Shown here: positions 26,757 through 36,606 of the stretch, in pieces
Layout: each line of letters begins with the position of its first letter
How positions within the stretch are numbered: the first letter of the stretch is position 1
Assembly (NCBI GenBank): GCA_019240215.1
Contig: JAFAYQ010000020.1
Location: 23,849 to 87,848 of the forward strand
Direction: 5' to 3'
DNA from: Actinomycetota bacterium
Lineage (GTDB): Bacteria; Actinomycetota; Actinomycetes; Streptosporangiales; Streptosporangiaceae
DNA length: 64,000 nucleotides
Position numbers and translations under genes: made by a program
The notes under the pieces: generated by a model
Seen by the model: the letters and a program-made list of their open reading frames with translations, nothing else
The model's database searches: none
Told to the model about the DNA's origin: nothing

Positions 26757-27455
26757 GTGCCGAACAAGATCACGCCGGACCGGGCCGTAACCCTCGACGA
26801 CGCGGCCGGTTTCACCCGCACCGGCGACCTGTGGCTGTTCCGCGGGCACAAGCCGGCCGACCGGGCCATCCAGGTCGCCACCAACAGCCCGGTCAACCAC
26901 GTCGGCATGGCGGTGGTGCTGGAGGACCTGCCGCCGCTGCTGTGGCACGCCGAGCTGGGCCGGTCGCTGCCCGACGTGTGGTCGGGCGACCGCCACCGCG
27001 GCGTCCAGCTGCACGACCTGCGGGCGGCGGTGACCGTGTGGGCCCAGCGCTACGGCCAGCGGGCCTGGCTGCGGCAGCTGGAACCGCCGACCGGCCCGGA
27101 GGCCGAGGACGGGGTGCTGCGCACGATCGCCCGGCTCGACGGCACCCCGTTCCCGTCCACCGCCGCCCTCGCCTCCCGTTGGCTGCGCGGCCGGGTGCCC
27201 GTCCGGCTGGCCCTAACTCGGCTAGCACTGACCCCGTCCGAGCTGGAGAGCGCCTACTGCGCCGAGGTGCTGGCCGTCACCTACCAGGCCATGGGCCTGC
27301 TGGACGGCCGCCACCAGACCAGCTGGTACGACCCCGGCCGGTTCTGGAGCGGCGACGACCTTCCCCTGGCCGGCGGCCACCACCTCGGCGGCGAGATCCC
27401 GGTCTCCGTCCCAACACTTGTCGCACGGCAAAACAGCGGTACCCCATCCGCATGA
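26757..27455 (+). CDS. Permuted NlpC/P60-like papain-fold hypothetical protein
   Basis: 'NHVGMAVVL' (His) ... 'SAYCAEVLAVTYQAMGL' (Cys), consistent with permuted papain fold. Confidence 0.5.
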   Translation: MPNKITPDRAVTLDDAAGFTRTGDLWLFRGHKPADRAIQVATNSPVNHVGMAVVLEDLPPLLWHAELGRSLPDVWSGDRHRGVQLHDLRAAVTVWAQRYGQRAWLRQLEPPTGPEAEDGVLRTIARLDGTPFPSTAALASRWLRGRVPVRLALTRLALTPSELESAYCAEVLAVTYQAMGLLDGRHQTSWYDPGRFWSGDDLPLAGGHHLGGEIPVSVPTLVARQNSGTPSA

Positions 27456-27483
27456 AGACCCCAAAGAGGGGCAAAGAGCCGGT

Positions 27484-27681
27484 ATGGGTGCATTCGACAA
27501 GCTCAAGAACAAGCTGCAGGTAGGTAAGGGCAAGGCCAAGGAAGGGGCGGGCCGGGCCACCGACAACCCGCGGCTGGAGGCCGAAGGCCGCGGCGACCGC
27601 GTGGCCGGCAACACCAAGCAGGTCGGCGAGCAGGTCAAGGACGCCGGCAAGAACGTCAAGGACGCGTTCAAGAACCCCTGA
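27484..27681 (+). CDS. CsbD family stress protein
   Basis: 'MGAFDKLKNKLQVGKGKAKEGAGRATDNPRLEAEGRGDRVAGN'. Confidence 0.9.
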   Translation: MGAFDKLKNKLQVGKGKAKEGAGRATDNPRLEAEGRGDRVAGNTKQVGEQVKDAGKNVKDAFKNP

Positions 27682-27686
27682 TCGGC

Positions 27687-27722
27687 CCGGGATCTCCGTC
27701 CGCTGTGGGCGGAGATGCCCGA
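27687..27722 (+). terminator. Hairpin terminator
   Basis: ATCTCCGTCC-gctgt-GGGCGGAGAT stem after CsbD gene. Confidence 0.55.
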
Positions 27723-27738
27723 GCCAAGTAGCGAGCTG

Positions 27739-27756
27739 GCCTGCCGACCGGCAGGC
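27739..27756. promoter_or_regulatory. 18-bp palindrome upstream of 27765 gene
   Basis: GCCTGCCG-AC-CGGCAGGC perfect 8-bp arms. Confidence 0.5.
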
Positions 27757-29312
27757 TAGTCGCCGTGAACTCGTACAACGACTTCTTCGCGGGCTCGGCG
27801 ACCGTGGCCGGTGCCCTCATCGGCCTGCTGTTCGTGGCCCTGTCGATCCAGCCCGAGCGCAACCGGGACGAGCGCTCGGTCGAGCACCGGGCGGTGGCCG
27901 GCACCGCCTTCACCGCGCTCCTCGACGCCCTGTTCGTCTCGCTCATCGGCCTCCAGCCGGGCGCCGGCCTGCAGTACGGTGCGGTCATCTTCGGCGCGCT
28001 CGGCCTGATCAGCAGCGTCAACCTGTCCCGCCGGATCTGGCTGGTCCGGGGCCAGGTCGAGCTGTCCCGGCGCTGGTCCACGTTCATGGGCTTCATCATC
28101 GTCATGTACGCGGCCCAGCTGATCGTCGGGCTGTGGCCGCACATGAGCACCGCCAGCCAGTCCAGCTACACCGCCGCCTTCATCTACGCGATGTTCAGCG
28201 TGGGCATCGGCCGGTCCTGGGAGCTGCTGGGCATGCAGCGCGACCGCAGCCTGATCGACCAGGTGCGCGAGGCACTCGTCCACAACCTCACCCATACCGA
28301 GACCCCGCCGAACCCGGCCGGCCCGGCCAGCCCGGCCAGCCCGGCCGACGACCCGCCGCCCGCGTCCTGAGCGCAGGTCGGCCAGAGCCAGCGACGTGGC
28401 CGCCGCCAGCAGCAGCACCCCGCCGCAAAAGCTGGCCACTGTGACGGGCTCGCCGAACAGCACCACCCCCAGCCCGGCCGCGCTGACCGGCTCGATCAGC
28501 ATGATCACGGACGCAGTGGCCGCCCGTACGGTGGCCGCCCCGGCGAAGTAGAGCGGGTAGGCCAGCGCGGTCGGCACCGCCGCCAGGTACCCGAGCACCG
28601 TCAGCACCGCGACCGGGTGCGCGGAGTGCGGCAGCAGCCCGGTCGCCAGCGCGAGCGGCAGCAGCAGGACCGCGCCGATCCCGAACGCCCAGGCGGTGAC
28701 CGTCACCGGGTCGTCGCCGCCGGTGCGGCCGGCCCAGCGGGCGACCAGCGAGGCCCCCGCGTAGCCGGCCGCCGACAGCAGCGCCAGCAGCACGCCGAGC
28801 GGGCGCACCGCCCCGGCCGGGTTGCCGAGCACCAGCACCATCAGGCCGCCCAGCGCGGCCGCCATCGCGGTCACGCCCCCCCGGGGCAGCCGTTCGTGCA
28901 GCAGCAGCCGGGCCCCGGCCGCGATCAGCAGCGGGCCCGCCCCCAAGGTGACCACGGTGCCGATCGCCAGCCCGGTGACCTGGACGGCGCCGAAGTAGGC
29001 GGTCTGGAACACGGCCAGCCCGAACCCGGTCGCCAGCCGGACCAGCAGTTCCCGCCGCCGGAGCCCGCGCAGCCCCAGGCCTCGCCGGCGGGCCAGCTGG
29101 AACAGCGTCAGCAGGACCAGGCCGGCGGCGTTCCGCCAGAACGAGACGCTGATCGCCCCGAGATCGCTGAATTGGTAGATGAGCCCGGCCGCCGCCCCGG
29201 CGGTACCCCAGGCGACCCCGGCCACCGCCAGGCAGAAAAGGCCACGCCCGGCAGGCAGGCCAGCCGAAACAGAAACAGAAGAAGAAGAAGACGACACGAC
29301 AGTTCTCCGCAC
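27756..29312 (-). CDS. EamA/DMT family transporter with approximately 200-aa stop-free C-terminal extension
   Basis: EamA domain '[36 protein letters not shown]' over the first ~315 aa. No in-frame stop until 27756, fully antisense to 27765-28370. Confidence 0.75.
   Translation of the reverse strand: MRRTVVSSSSSSVSVSAGLPAGRGLFCLAVAGVAWGTAGAAAGLIYQFSDLGAISVSFWRNAAGLVLLTLFQLARRRGLGLRGLRRRELLVRLATGFGLAVFQTAYFGAVQVTGLAIGTVVTLGAGPLLIAAGARLLLHERLPRGGVTAMAAALGGLMVLVLGNPAGAVRPLGVLLALLSAAGYAGASLVARWAGRTGGDDPVTVTAWAFGIGAVLLLPLALATGLLPHSAHPVAVLTVLGYLAAVPTALAYPLYFAGAATVRAATASVIMLIEPVSAAGLGVVLFGEPVTVASFCGGVLLLAAATSLALADLRSGRGRRVVGRAGRAGRAGRVRRGLGMGEVVDECLAHLVDQAAVALHAQQLPGPADAHAEHRVDEGGGVAGLAGGAHVRPQPDDQLGRVHDDDEAHERGPAPGQLDLAPDQPDPAGQVDAADQAERAEDDRTVLQAGARLEADERDEQGVEERGEGGAGHRPVLDRALVPVALGLDRQGHEQQADEGTGHGRRAREEVVVRVHGD
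27765..28370 (+). CDS. Multi-TM hypothetical membrane protein
   Basis: Four hydrophobic segments, e.g. '[15 protein letters not shown]', '[15 protein letters not shown]'; Pro/Ala-rich tail. Confidence 0.65.
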   Translation: MNSYNDFFAGSATVAGALIGLLFVALSIQPERNRDERSVEHRAVAGTAFTALLDALFVSLIGLQPGAGLQYGAVIFGALGLISSVNLSRRIWLVRGQVELSRRWSTFMGFIIVMYAAQLIVGLWPHMSTASQSSYTAAFIYAMFSVGIGRSWELLGMQRDRSLIDQVREALVHNLTHTETPPNPAGPASPASPADDPPPAS

Positions 29313-29667
29313 ACCGAGTGCTGATGGGACCCGTATGCGGGCGGCAACACCAGCACCACCGCAGGCGGCGGGGCGTCAGCTCCCGGCGCGGCGGTGTTCG
29401 GTACGGCCCGCCTAAGCGGCGGGCGGAGAGATAACCGGCGTGATGTGCACAATCGGTCACCTTAACAGGCCTGTCGCGACCCGGCGAACCGGGCGCACCA
29501 TGACCGGGGAGGACCACTGCCCCCGGTGAGCAGGCCCGTTACGCGACTAGCGGAAATCACGGGGGGACATTCCACCCAGCGGGAACCTACGATGTCTGCA
29601 TGCGCCCTGAACGGGGGTTCCGTGCGCCGAAACCTCCGCCTGGACCAGCCGACCTTACGGAGCATTC

Positions 29668-31359
29668 ATGCCCTTGACCGCGCCCAACGCCCCGACCGAG
29701 AACGCGCGGACCGCGATCATCACCGTCGACGACGACCCCGACGTTTCCCGGGCGGTCGCCCGCGACCTGCGGCGCAAGTACGCCGGCGAGTACCGCATCG
29801 TCCGCGCCGAGTCCGGCCAGTCCGCCCTGGAGGCGCTGCGTGAGCTGAAGCTCCGCGGCGACCAGGTCGCGGTGATCCTGGCCGACTACCGGATGCCCAA
29901 CATGAACGGCGTCGAGTTCCTCGAGCAGGCCATGGACATCTACCCCGGCGCCCGCCGGGTGCTGCTCACCGCCTACGCCGACACCAGCGCCGCCATCGAC
30001 GCGATCAACGTCGTCGACCTCGATCACTACCTGCTCAAGCCCTGGGACCCGCCCGAGGAGAAGCTCTACCCGGTGGTCGACACGCTGCTCGACACCTGGA
30101 AGACCTCCGACCACCACCTGGTGCCGGAGATCAAGGTCATCGGCCACCGCTGGAACGCGCGCTCGTCCGAGGTGCGCGAGTTCCTGGCCCGCAACCAGGT
30201 CCCCTACCGCTGGTACTCCACCGACGAGCCCGAGGGCAAGCGGATGCTGGAGGCGGCCGACCAGGACGGCCTGCAGCTGCCGGTCGTCATCACCCTCGAG
30301 CACGAGGTGCTGGTCGCCCCGACCGACGCCGAGCTGGCCAGCAAGGTCGGCCTCGCCACCGACCCGTCGACCGACTTCTACGACCTGATCGTGGTCGGCG
30401 GCGGCCCGGCCGGCCTCGGCGCTGCCCTCTACGGGGCCTCCGAGGGTCTGCGGACGGTGCTGCTGGAGCGGACCGCGACCGGCGGGCAGGCCGGGCAGAG
30501 CTCCCGCATCGAGAACTACCTGGGCTTCCCCGACGGCGTGTCCGGAGCCCAGCTCACCACCCGGGCCCGGCTGCAGGCGGCCAAGTTCGGGGCCGAGGTG
30601 CTGACCACCCGCGAGGTGACCGGGCTGGAGATCAACGGCTCGGCCCGCACGGTCAAGTTCTCCGACGGCTCCAAGCTCGACGCCCACAGCGTCATCCTCA
30701 CCACCGGGGTCACCTACCGGCAGCTCAGGGCGCCCGGCCTGGAGGAGTTCACCGGGGCCGGCGTCTACTACGGCTCGGCCCTGACCGAGGCGGCCGCCTG
30801 CGCCGACAACGACGTCTACATCGTCGGCGGGGCCAACTCGGCCGGCCAGGCCGCGGTCTACCTGGCCCGCGGGGCCAAGTCGGTGACGTTGCTGGTCCGC
30901 GGCCCGTCGCTGGAAAAGTCGATGTCGCACTACCTGATCGAACAGGTTGACAACGTCCCCAACATCACCGTCCGCACCTGCACCGAGGTCATCGGCGCCC
31001 GCGGCGACGGCCACCTGGAGGGCCTCACCCTGCGCGACGCCAACACCGGCGAGACCGAGGACGTGCCCGCCCAGCACCTGTTCGTGTTCATCGGCGCCGC
31101 CCCGCTGACCAGCTGGCTGGACGGCGTGCTGGAACGCGACAACCACGGGTTCGTGCTCACCGGCCCGGACCTGACGGTGGACGGCGAGCCGCCCACGGAA
31201 TGGCCGCTCGACCGAATGCCTTATCACCTAGAGGCCAGCGTGCCCGGCGTGTTCGTGGCCGGCGACGTGCGCTCCGAATCCGCCAAGCGGGTCGCCTCCG
31301 CCGTCGGCGAGGGCGCCATGGCCGTCATGCTGGTGCACCGTTATCTGGAGAAGCTGTGA
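29668..31359 (+). CDS. Receiver domain - glutaredoxin-like - thioredoxin-reductase-like flavoprotein fusion
   Basis: REC 'VILADYRMPNMNGVEFL...VLLTAYAD...YLLKPW'; 'DLIVVGGGPAGLGAALYGASEGLRTVLLE', 'GGQAGQSSRIENYLGFP', 'YIVGGANSAGQAAVYLA'. Confidence 0.9.
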   Translation: MPLTAPNAPTENARTAIITVDDDPDVSRAVARDLRRKYAGEYRIVRAESGQSALEALRELKLRGDQVAVILADYRMPNMNGVEFLEQAMDIYPGARRVLLTAYADTSAAIDAINVVDLDHYLLKPWDPPEEKLYPVVDTLLDTWKTSDHHLVPEIKVIGHRWNARSSEVREFLARNQVPYRWYSTDEPEGKRMLEAADQDGLQLPVVITLEHEVLVAPTDAELASKVGLATDPSTDFYDLIVVGGGPAGLGAALYGASEGLRTVLLERTATGGQAGQSSRIENYLGFPDGVSGAQLTTRARLQAAKFGAEVLTTREVTGLEINGSARTVKFSDGSKLDAHSVILTTGVTYRQLRAPGLEEFTGAGVYYGSALTEAAACADNDVYIVGGANSAGQAAVYLARGAKSVTLLVRGPSLEKSMSHYLIEQVDNVPNITVRTCTEVIGARGDGHLEGLTLRDANTGETEDVPAQHLFVFIGAAPLTSWLDGVLERDNHGFVLTGPDLTVDGEPPTEWPLDRMPYHLEASVPGVFVAGDVRSESAKRVASAVGEGAMAVMLVHRYLEKL

Positions 31360-32906
31360 CCGAGACCAGTGCCAACGAGAGCAGTGCCAACGAGACCGGT
31401 GCGACCGAGACCACGACCTGCGACCCGGCCGAACTGAAGACCCTGTTCCTGTTCGAGAAGCTCAACGACGACCAGCTCGGCTGGCTGTGCCGCGAAGGCC
31501 GCATTGAGACCTACCAGCCGGGCCCGGTCTACACCGAAGGTGACCCCGCCACCTGCTTCTACGTGCTGCTCGAGGGCACCCTGGTGATGTACCGCCGGGT
31601 CGGCGCGGACGACATCGAGGTGAACCGCACCTCCAACCGGGGCGTGTACGCGGGCGCGTTCCAGTCCTACCTGGGGGAGCGGGCGGCCAAGACCTACAAC
31701 AGCTCGCTGCGGGTCACGGTGCCGTCCCGGTTCTTCGTGCTCGGGGCTGAGTGCTTCGCCGAGATGATGACCACCTGGTTCCCGATGGCGGTGCACCTCC
31801 TGGAGGGGGCGTTCTTCGGGGTCAGTGCGACCCAGCGGGCGATCAGCCAGCGCGAGCGGCTGCTGGCCCTCGGCTCGCTGTCGGCCGGCCTGACCCACGA
31901 GCTCAACAACCCGGCCGCGGCCGCCGTCCGCGCCACCTCCTCGCTGCGCGACCGGGTGGCCGGGATGCGCCACAAGCTCACCAAGATCTCCAAGCACCCC
32001 TACCAGGGCGACGTGCTCGAGGGCCTGATGGAGCTGCAGGAGCGGGCGGTCGAGCGGGTGGCCAAGGCGCCGGTGCTGGGCCCGATGGAGGCTTCCGACG
32101 CCGAGGACGCGGTGGCCGACTGGCTGGACGGCTACGGGGTGAGCGGCCCCTACGACCTGGCCCCGACGCTGGTCCAGGCCGGTCTCGACACCGCCTGGCT
32201 GGACCAGGTGGCCGACATCGTCGAGGCCGACGACATGGACGGCGCCATCCGCTGGCTGACCTACACGGTCGAGACCGAGCTGCTGATGAACGAGATCCAG
32301 GACTCGACCGGCCGGATCATGCACCTGGTGGGCGCGGCCAAGCAGTACTCCCAGCTCGACCGGGCCCCCTACCAGGAGGTCGACGTGCACGACCTGCTGG
32401 ACAGCACGCTGGTCATGCTGGCCGCCAAGATCGGCCCCGACATCACCATCGTCAAGGACTACGACCGCACGCTGCCCACGATCCCGGCCTACGCGGCCGA
32501 GCTCAACCAGGTGTGGACGAACCTGATCGACAACGCGGTGTCGGCCATGGACCACCACGGCACCCTCACCATCCGCACCGCCCACGACCGCGACCAGCTG
32601 CTGGTCGAGTTCGGCGACACCGGGTCGGGTATCCCCAAGGAGATCCAGGGGCGTATCTTCGACCCGTTCTTCACCACCAAGCCGGTCGGCGAGGGCACCG
32701 GGCTGGGGCTCGACATCTCCTGGCGGATCGTGGTCAAGAAGCACCACGGCGAGATCAACCTGACCTCCGAGCCCGGTGACACCAAGTTCAAGGTCTGGCT
32801 GCCGCTCACCGCCCAGAACCCCGACGACAGCCCGGTCGCGGCGCCGGGGGAGTCCCGCCCCGAGACCGGCCGGCCAGGCGACAACCAGGAGCAGGAGAGC
32901 ACATGA
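31356..32906 (+). CDS. Cyclic-nucleotide-binding-domain histidine kinase
   Basis: cNMP domain 'IETYQPGPVYTEGDPATCFYVLLEGTLVMYRR'; 'SLSAGLTHELNNPAAA' H-box; HATPase 'GDTGSGIPKEIQGRIFDPFFTTKPVGEGTGLGL'; GTGA overlap. Confidence 0.9.
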   Translation: MTETSANESSANETGATETTTCDPAELKTLFLFEKLNDDQLGWLCREGRIETYQPGPVYTEGDPATCFYVLLEGTLVMYRRVGADDIEVNRTSNRGVYAGAFQSYLGERAAKTYNSSLRVTVPSRFFVLGAECFAEMMTTWFPMAVHLLEGAFFGVSATQRAISQRERLLALGSLSAGLTHELNNPAAAAVRATSSLRDRVAGMRHKLTKISKHPYQGDVLEGLMELQERAVERVAKAPVLGPMEASDAEDAVADWLDGYGVSGPYDLAPTLVQAGLDTAWLDQVADIVEADDMDGAIRWLTYTVETELLMNEIQDSTGRIMHLVGAAKQYSQLDRAPYQEVDVHDLLDSTLVMLAAKIGPDITIVKDYDRTLPTIPAYAAELNQVWTNLIDNAVSAMDHHGTLTIRTAHDRDQLLVEFGDTGSGIPKEIQGRIFDPFFTTKPVGEGTGLGLDISWRIVVKKHHGEINLTSEPGDTKFKVWLPLTAQNPDDSPVAAPGESRPETGRPGDNQEQEST

Positions 32907-33256
32907 GCGAGATCCCCGGCGTCGACCCGTCGGTTGCCCCCAGCGGCCCCGGCTGCGCCGAATGCGACGCTGCCGGTGGCTGGTGGTTCCACCTGCGCCG
33001 CTGCGCCCAGTGCGGCCACGTCGGCTGCTGCGACTCCTCCCCGGCCCAGCACGCCAGCCACCACGCCAAGGACACCGGCCACCCGGTCATCCAGAGCTTC
33101 GAGCCGCACGAGTCCTGGTTCTGGAGCTACCCCGACAACCAGCTCTACGAGCGCGGCCCCGAGCTGGCCGCCCCCGACCACCACCCGCTCGACCAGACCA
33201 CCCCCGGCCCCGAGGACCGCGTCCCGGCCGACTGGCAGTCCCACCTGCACTACTAG
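32903..33256 (+). CDS. UBP-type zinc finger protein
   Basis: 'CAECDAAGGWWFHLRRCAQCGHVGCCDSSPAQHASHHAKDTGHPVIQSFEPHESWFWSYPDN'; ATGA overlap. Confidence 0.9.
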   Translation: MSEIPGVDPSVAPSGPGCAECDAAGGWWFHLRRCAQCGHVGCCDSSPAQHASHHAKDTGHPVIQSFEPHESWFWSYPDNQLYERGPELAAPDHHPLDQTTPGPEDRVPADWQSHLHY

Positions 33257-33304
33257 CCGACCGGCGAGGCCCGGGGGCTCTCCTCACCACGGAGTGCCCC
33301 CCGG

Positions 33305-33428
33305 CCCTCGACGTTCCGGTGAGGCCCGCACACCCCCGCCACCACAAGCTGCGCCCGGGCCCTCGACGTTCCGGCGAGGACCGCACACCCCCGCCACCAC
33401 AAGGTGCGCCCGGGTCCTCGACGTTCCG
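33305..33428. repeat. 55-bp direct repeat (2 full copies plus partial third)
   Basis: CCCTCGACGTTCCGG...CACACCCCCGCCACCACAAG.TGCGCCCGGG at 33305, 33360 and partial at 33415. Confidence 0.9.
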
Positions 33429-33599
33429 TTGGTTTTCCTCACCGTGACCGGCCAGCATCCCGCCGTACTCCGGTTGCCCCTCCGCGCCCGGCCCGCGCAT
33501 CACCGCGCCGCATCACCGCCGCCCGCCGTGTGCGACGCGCGCCCCCTTGCCCCCTGAGTCACACGCGCCCCGTGTGGCCCTGCAGCTTGTGCGGCTCCC

Positions 33600-33648
33600 G
33601 ATTCGGGAAGCCTTTTAGGCAGCATTTGTAAAAAAGTCTTCCCGAATC
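33600..33648. repeat. AT-rich inverted repeat, 11-bp perfect arms, 27-nt loop
   Basis: GATTCGGGAAG ... CTTCCCGAATC. Confidence 0.8.
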
Positions 33649-33674
33649 TATGGCTCGTCCCTTAGGCGGCGGGC

Positions 33675-34157
33675 CTACCAGGCCTGGCTCTTGGACGTGA
33701 AGTGGGTCAGCGTGTCGAGGTCGTCGGCCTGGTAGACGTGCCGCGGCGGGGTCTCGAAGGTGGCGTAGGGGATGATCCGCAGCACCACCCGCTTCTCCTC
33801 GGCGCACATCTTCTGGATCGCGGGGTACTTCTCGTCCGGCATCGGCTGGCCCGCCATCAGCTCGGTGACCTTCCGCATCAGCTGGCTGGCGTGCTCGGGG
33901 TCGGGATCCAGCTCGGCCGTGCCGTAGACCTGCAGGTAGGTGAGGGGCCAGTTCTCGTCGAGCACGCACAGGCTGACGTGCGGATCGCGCTGCACCGCCT
34001 TGGCCTTGGCCCGGTCGGCCATCGTCGAAACCAGCAGTTCGTCGCCGTCGACGATGTAGTACACGACGGTCATGGCGGGCCCGTCGTTCTTCCGGTTGTA
34101 GCCGAAGATGCAGGTCCGGTGGTCCCGGACGAACTGCCGTCGTTCCTCGCGATCCAT
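33675..34157 (-). CDS. Pyridoxamine 5'-phosphate oxidase / F420-binding family protein
   Basis: 'FGYNRKNDGPAMTVVYYIVDGDELLVSTMADRAKAKAVQRDPHVSLCVLDEN'. Confidence 0.82.
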   Translation of the reverse strand: MDREERRQFVRDHRTCIFGYNRKNDGPAMTVVYYIVDGDELLVSTMADRAKAKAVQRDPHVSLCVLDENWPLTYLQVYGTAELDPDPEHASQLMRKVTELMAGQPMPDEKYPAIQKMCAEEKRVVLRIIPYATFETPPRHVYQADDLDTLTHFTSKSQAW

Positions 34158-34284
34158 GGTGGCCTTCCTGAGCATGAGTGCGATGAGGCCGTTTCCCCCG
34201 GCCCGACAAATGCGAACGATTGTTGCAGACCAGTCTGCCCCCCGCGGCGGTGGCCGTCAGCTGCCGTGGCCGTAACGTGGCCTC

Positions 34285-35286
34285 ATGCGCGCATGGGTAG
34301 TGGCCAAGCCCGGGCCGATCACCGAGGGGCCGCTGGAACTGACCGACGACCGGCCGGTACCCGAGCCCGGCCCCGGTCAGCTGCAGCTCAAGCTGATCGC
34401 CTGCGGGGTGTGCCGCACCGACCTGCACCTGGCCGAGGGCGACCTGCCGCCGCATCACCCGCGGACCACGCCCGGTCACGAGATCGTGGGCCGGGTCACC
34501 GCCACCGGCCCCGGCACCACCCGGTTCAGCGTGGGTGACCGGGTCGGGGCGGCCTGGCTGGCCGGCGTCGACGGGTCCTGCAAGTTCTGCCGCCGGGGCC
34601 AGGAGAACCTCTGTCCCGGCTCGACCTACACCGGCTGGGACATCAACGGCGGCTACGCCGACTACGTGATCGTGGCCGACGCCTTCGCCCACCCGCTGCC
34701 GGACGGGTTCAGCGACACCGAGGTCGCCCCGCTGCTGTGCGCGGGCATCATCGGCTACCGGGCGCTGGTCCGGGCCGAGGTCCCGCCGGGCGGCACCCTC
34801 GGCATCTGGGGGTTCGGCGGGTCGGCCCACCTGGCCGCCCAGGTCGCGATCGCCCAGGGCGCCCAGGTGCACGTGTTCACCCGCGGCGGGTCCGCCCGCG
34901 AGCTGGCCCGCAGCCTGGGCGCCGCGTCGGTCCAGCACTCCTTCGACCCGGCCCCGGTGCCGCTCGACTCGGCCATCCTGTTCGCCCCGGTGGGGGAGAT
35001 GGTCCCGGCCGCGCTGGCCGCCCTCGACCGGAACGGCACCCTGTCGGTGGCCGGCATCTACCTGAGCGACATCCCGTCCCTGAACTACGAAAAGCACCTG
35101 TTCCAGGAGCGCAACCTGCGCAGCGTCACCGCCAACACCCGCGGCGACGCCCAGGAGTTCCTGACCCTCGCCGAACGGCTCAAGCTCAAGGTCACCACCA
35201 CCCCGTACCCCTTCACCGAGGCCGACCAGGCCCTCGCCGACCTCAAGGCCGGCCGCGTGGACGGCGCCGCCGTCCTCCAGTTCTGA
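34285..35286 (+). CDS. Zinc-dependent alcohol dehydrogenase
   Basis: '[31 protein letters not shown]', '[27 protein letters not shown]'. Confidence 0.93.
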   Translation: MRAWVVAKPGPITEGPLELTDDRPVPEPGPGQLQLKLIACGVCRTDLHLAEGDLPPHHPRTTPGHEIVGRVTATGPGTTRFSVGDRVGAAWLAGVDGSCKFCRRGQENLCPGSTYTGWDINGGYADYVIVADAFAHPLPDGFSDTEVAPLLCAGIIGYRALVRAEVPPGGTLGIWGFGGSAHLAAQVAIAQGAQVHVFTRGGSARELARSLGAASVQHSFDPAPVPLDSAILFAPVGEMVPAALAALDRNGTLSVAGIYLSDIPSLNYEKHLFQERNLRSVTANTRGDAQEFLTLAERLKLKVTTTPYPFTEADQALADLKAGRVDGAAVLQF

Positions 35287-35513
35287 CCCGCCCGCCGAGC
35301 CCCGGGGCCCGAGCCACCTCAGCCCTGTCGGCCGCCCGGCCCTGCGAGCCCGCCCAGCCCGCGCGAACCCCAGACACCCCCTCACCTCGTCACATCTGGC
35401 CTTGATCGTGTTGCCGTTGGTATGGTCGGCCCAGAACCATTGCGGTCAGCGGGGCTCTCCCCAGTGCGCGCTCGCGCATCCAGGACGTTCGTGCCTTCGA
35501 GAAACAGGTGAAC

Positions 35514-36566
35514 ATGGTCAAGCGACCCGACTCCGTCGTCACCTTGCAAACGATCGCGGATCAGGCCGGGGTCCACCCGTCCACGGTATCGCGTTCGTTG
35601 CAGCAGCGGCCGGATGAGCGCCGGGTCAGCGCCCAAGCCATGCGCATCCGCCGGATCGCGGCCGAGCTCGGCTACGTGCCCGACCGCAACGCGGCCGCCC
35701 TGCGCACCGCCCGCAGCAGCACGATCGGGGTGCTGGTGCCCCGGCTGACCGACATCGTGCTGGCCGAGATGTACGACGCGATCGAGGAAGAAGCCAGCCG
35801 CTCGGGCCTCGACACGTTTGTGGCCAACACCCACGATGACCCGGCCGAGCAGCTGCTGCGGGTCCGGTCGCTGATCGCCCGACGGGTCAACGGGCTGATC
35901 CTGGGCGACGCCCACGTCGACGGCACCGGCCTCGAGCAGATCAAGGCGTTCAACGTCCCGCTGGTGTTGGTCAACCGCCGGAGCGACGGTTACCCGTCCT
36001 CGACCTGCGACGACCGTCTGGGCGGCCACATGGTCGGCATGCACCTGGGCCAGCTCGGCCATACCGACGTCGGCATCGTGGCGGGCGAGATGCACGCCAG
36101 CACCGCCCTCGACCGGGTCACCGGCTGCCGCCAGGGCCTGCGCCAGCTGGGCATCGAGGTGCCCGCCCAGCGGGTGGTGCAGACCGGGTTCGACGTCGAG
36201 GGCGGCCGCCGGGGGGCGACCATGCTGCTGGACAGCCGCCGCCCGCCGACCGCCATCTTCGCCACCAACGACTTCGCCGCCATCGGGGTGCTGGGGGTGC
36301 TACGCGACCGCGGCCTGCGGGTCGGCCACGACATCGCGGTGGTCGGCTTCAACGACATCCCGCTCTGCCGTGACCTGCAGGTTCCGCTGACCAGCGTGCG
36401 CAGCCCGCACACGCTGATCGGCCGCACCGCCGTCGACATGCTCAAGAAGATCCAGAACGGCGACGAGTGCCACTCGATCCGGCACGCGCCGGAGTTCATG
36501 GCCCGTGAGTCTTCCAACCCGGCCGCGGTCACCTATATCGGCAAACCACGAGCCCCCCGCCGCTGA
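35514..36566 (+). CDS. LacI family transcriptional regulator
   Basis: 'TLQTIADQAGVHPSTVSRSLQQRPDERRVSAQAMRIRRIAAELGYVPDRNAAALRT' HTH; 'IGVLVPRLTDIVLAEM'; alternative ATG at 35508. Confidence 0.93.
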   Translation: MVKRPDSVVTLQTIADQAGVHPSTVSRSLQQRPDERRVSAQAMRIRRIAAELGYVPDRNAAALRTARSSTIGVLVPRLTDIVLAEMYDAIEEEASRSGLDTFVANTHDDPAEQLLRVRSLIARRVNGLILGDAHVDGTGLEQIKAFNVPLVLVNRRSDGYPSSTCDDRLGGHMVGMHLGQLGHTDVGIVAGEMHASTALDRVTGCRQGLRQLGIEVPAQRVVQTGFDVEGGRRGATMLLDSRRPPTAIFATNDFAAIGVLGVLRDRGLRVGHDIAVVGFNDIPLCRDLQVPLTSVRSPHTLIGRTAVDMLKKIQNGDECHSIRHAPEFMARESSNPAAVTYIGKPRAPRR

Positions 36567-36606
36567 CCGCCCCGGCCGGCCCGGTCGGCCCGGAAACGAT
36601 TGCAGC

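Noticed and set aside
33305-33428. Possible CRISPR array
   Set aside because: 55-bp units are contiguous with no distinct repeat/spacer alternation, only about 2.3 copies, and no cas genes nearby.
34205-34226. TGCGAACGATTGTTGCA as a third LacI operator near the alcohol dehydrogenase
   Set aside because: Only partly palindromic and several mismatches to GCAAACGTTTGC; not strong enough to claim.
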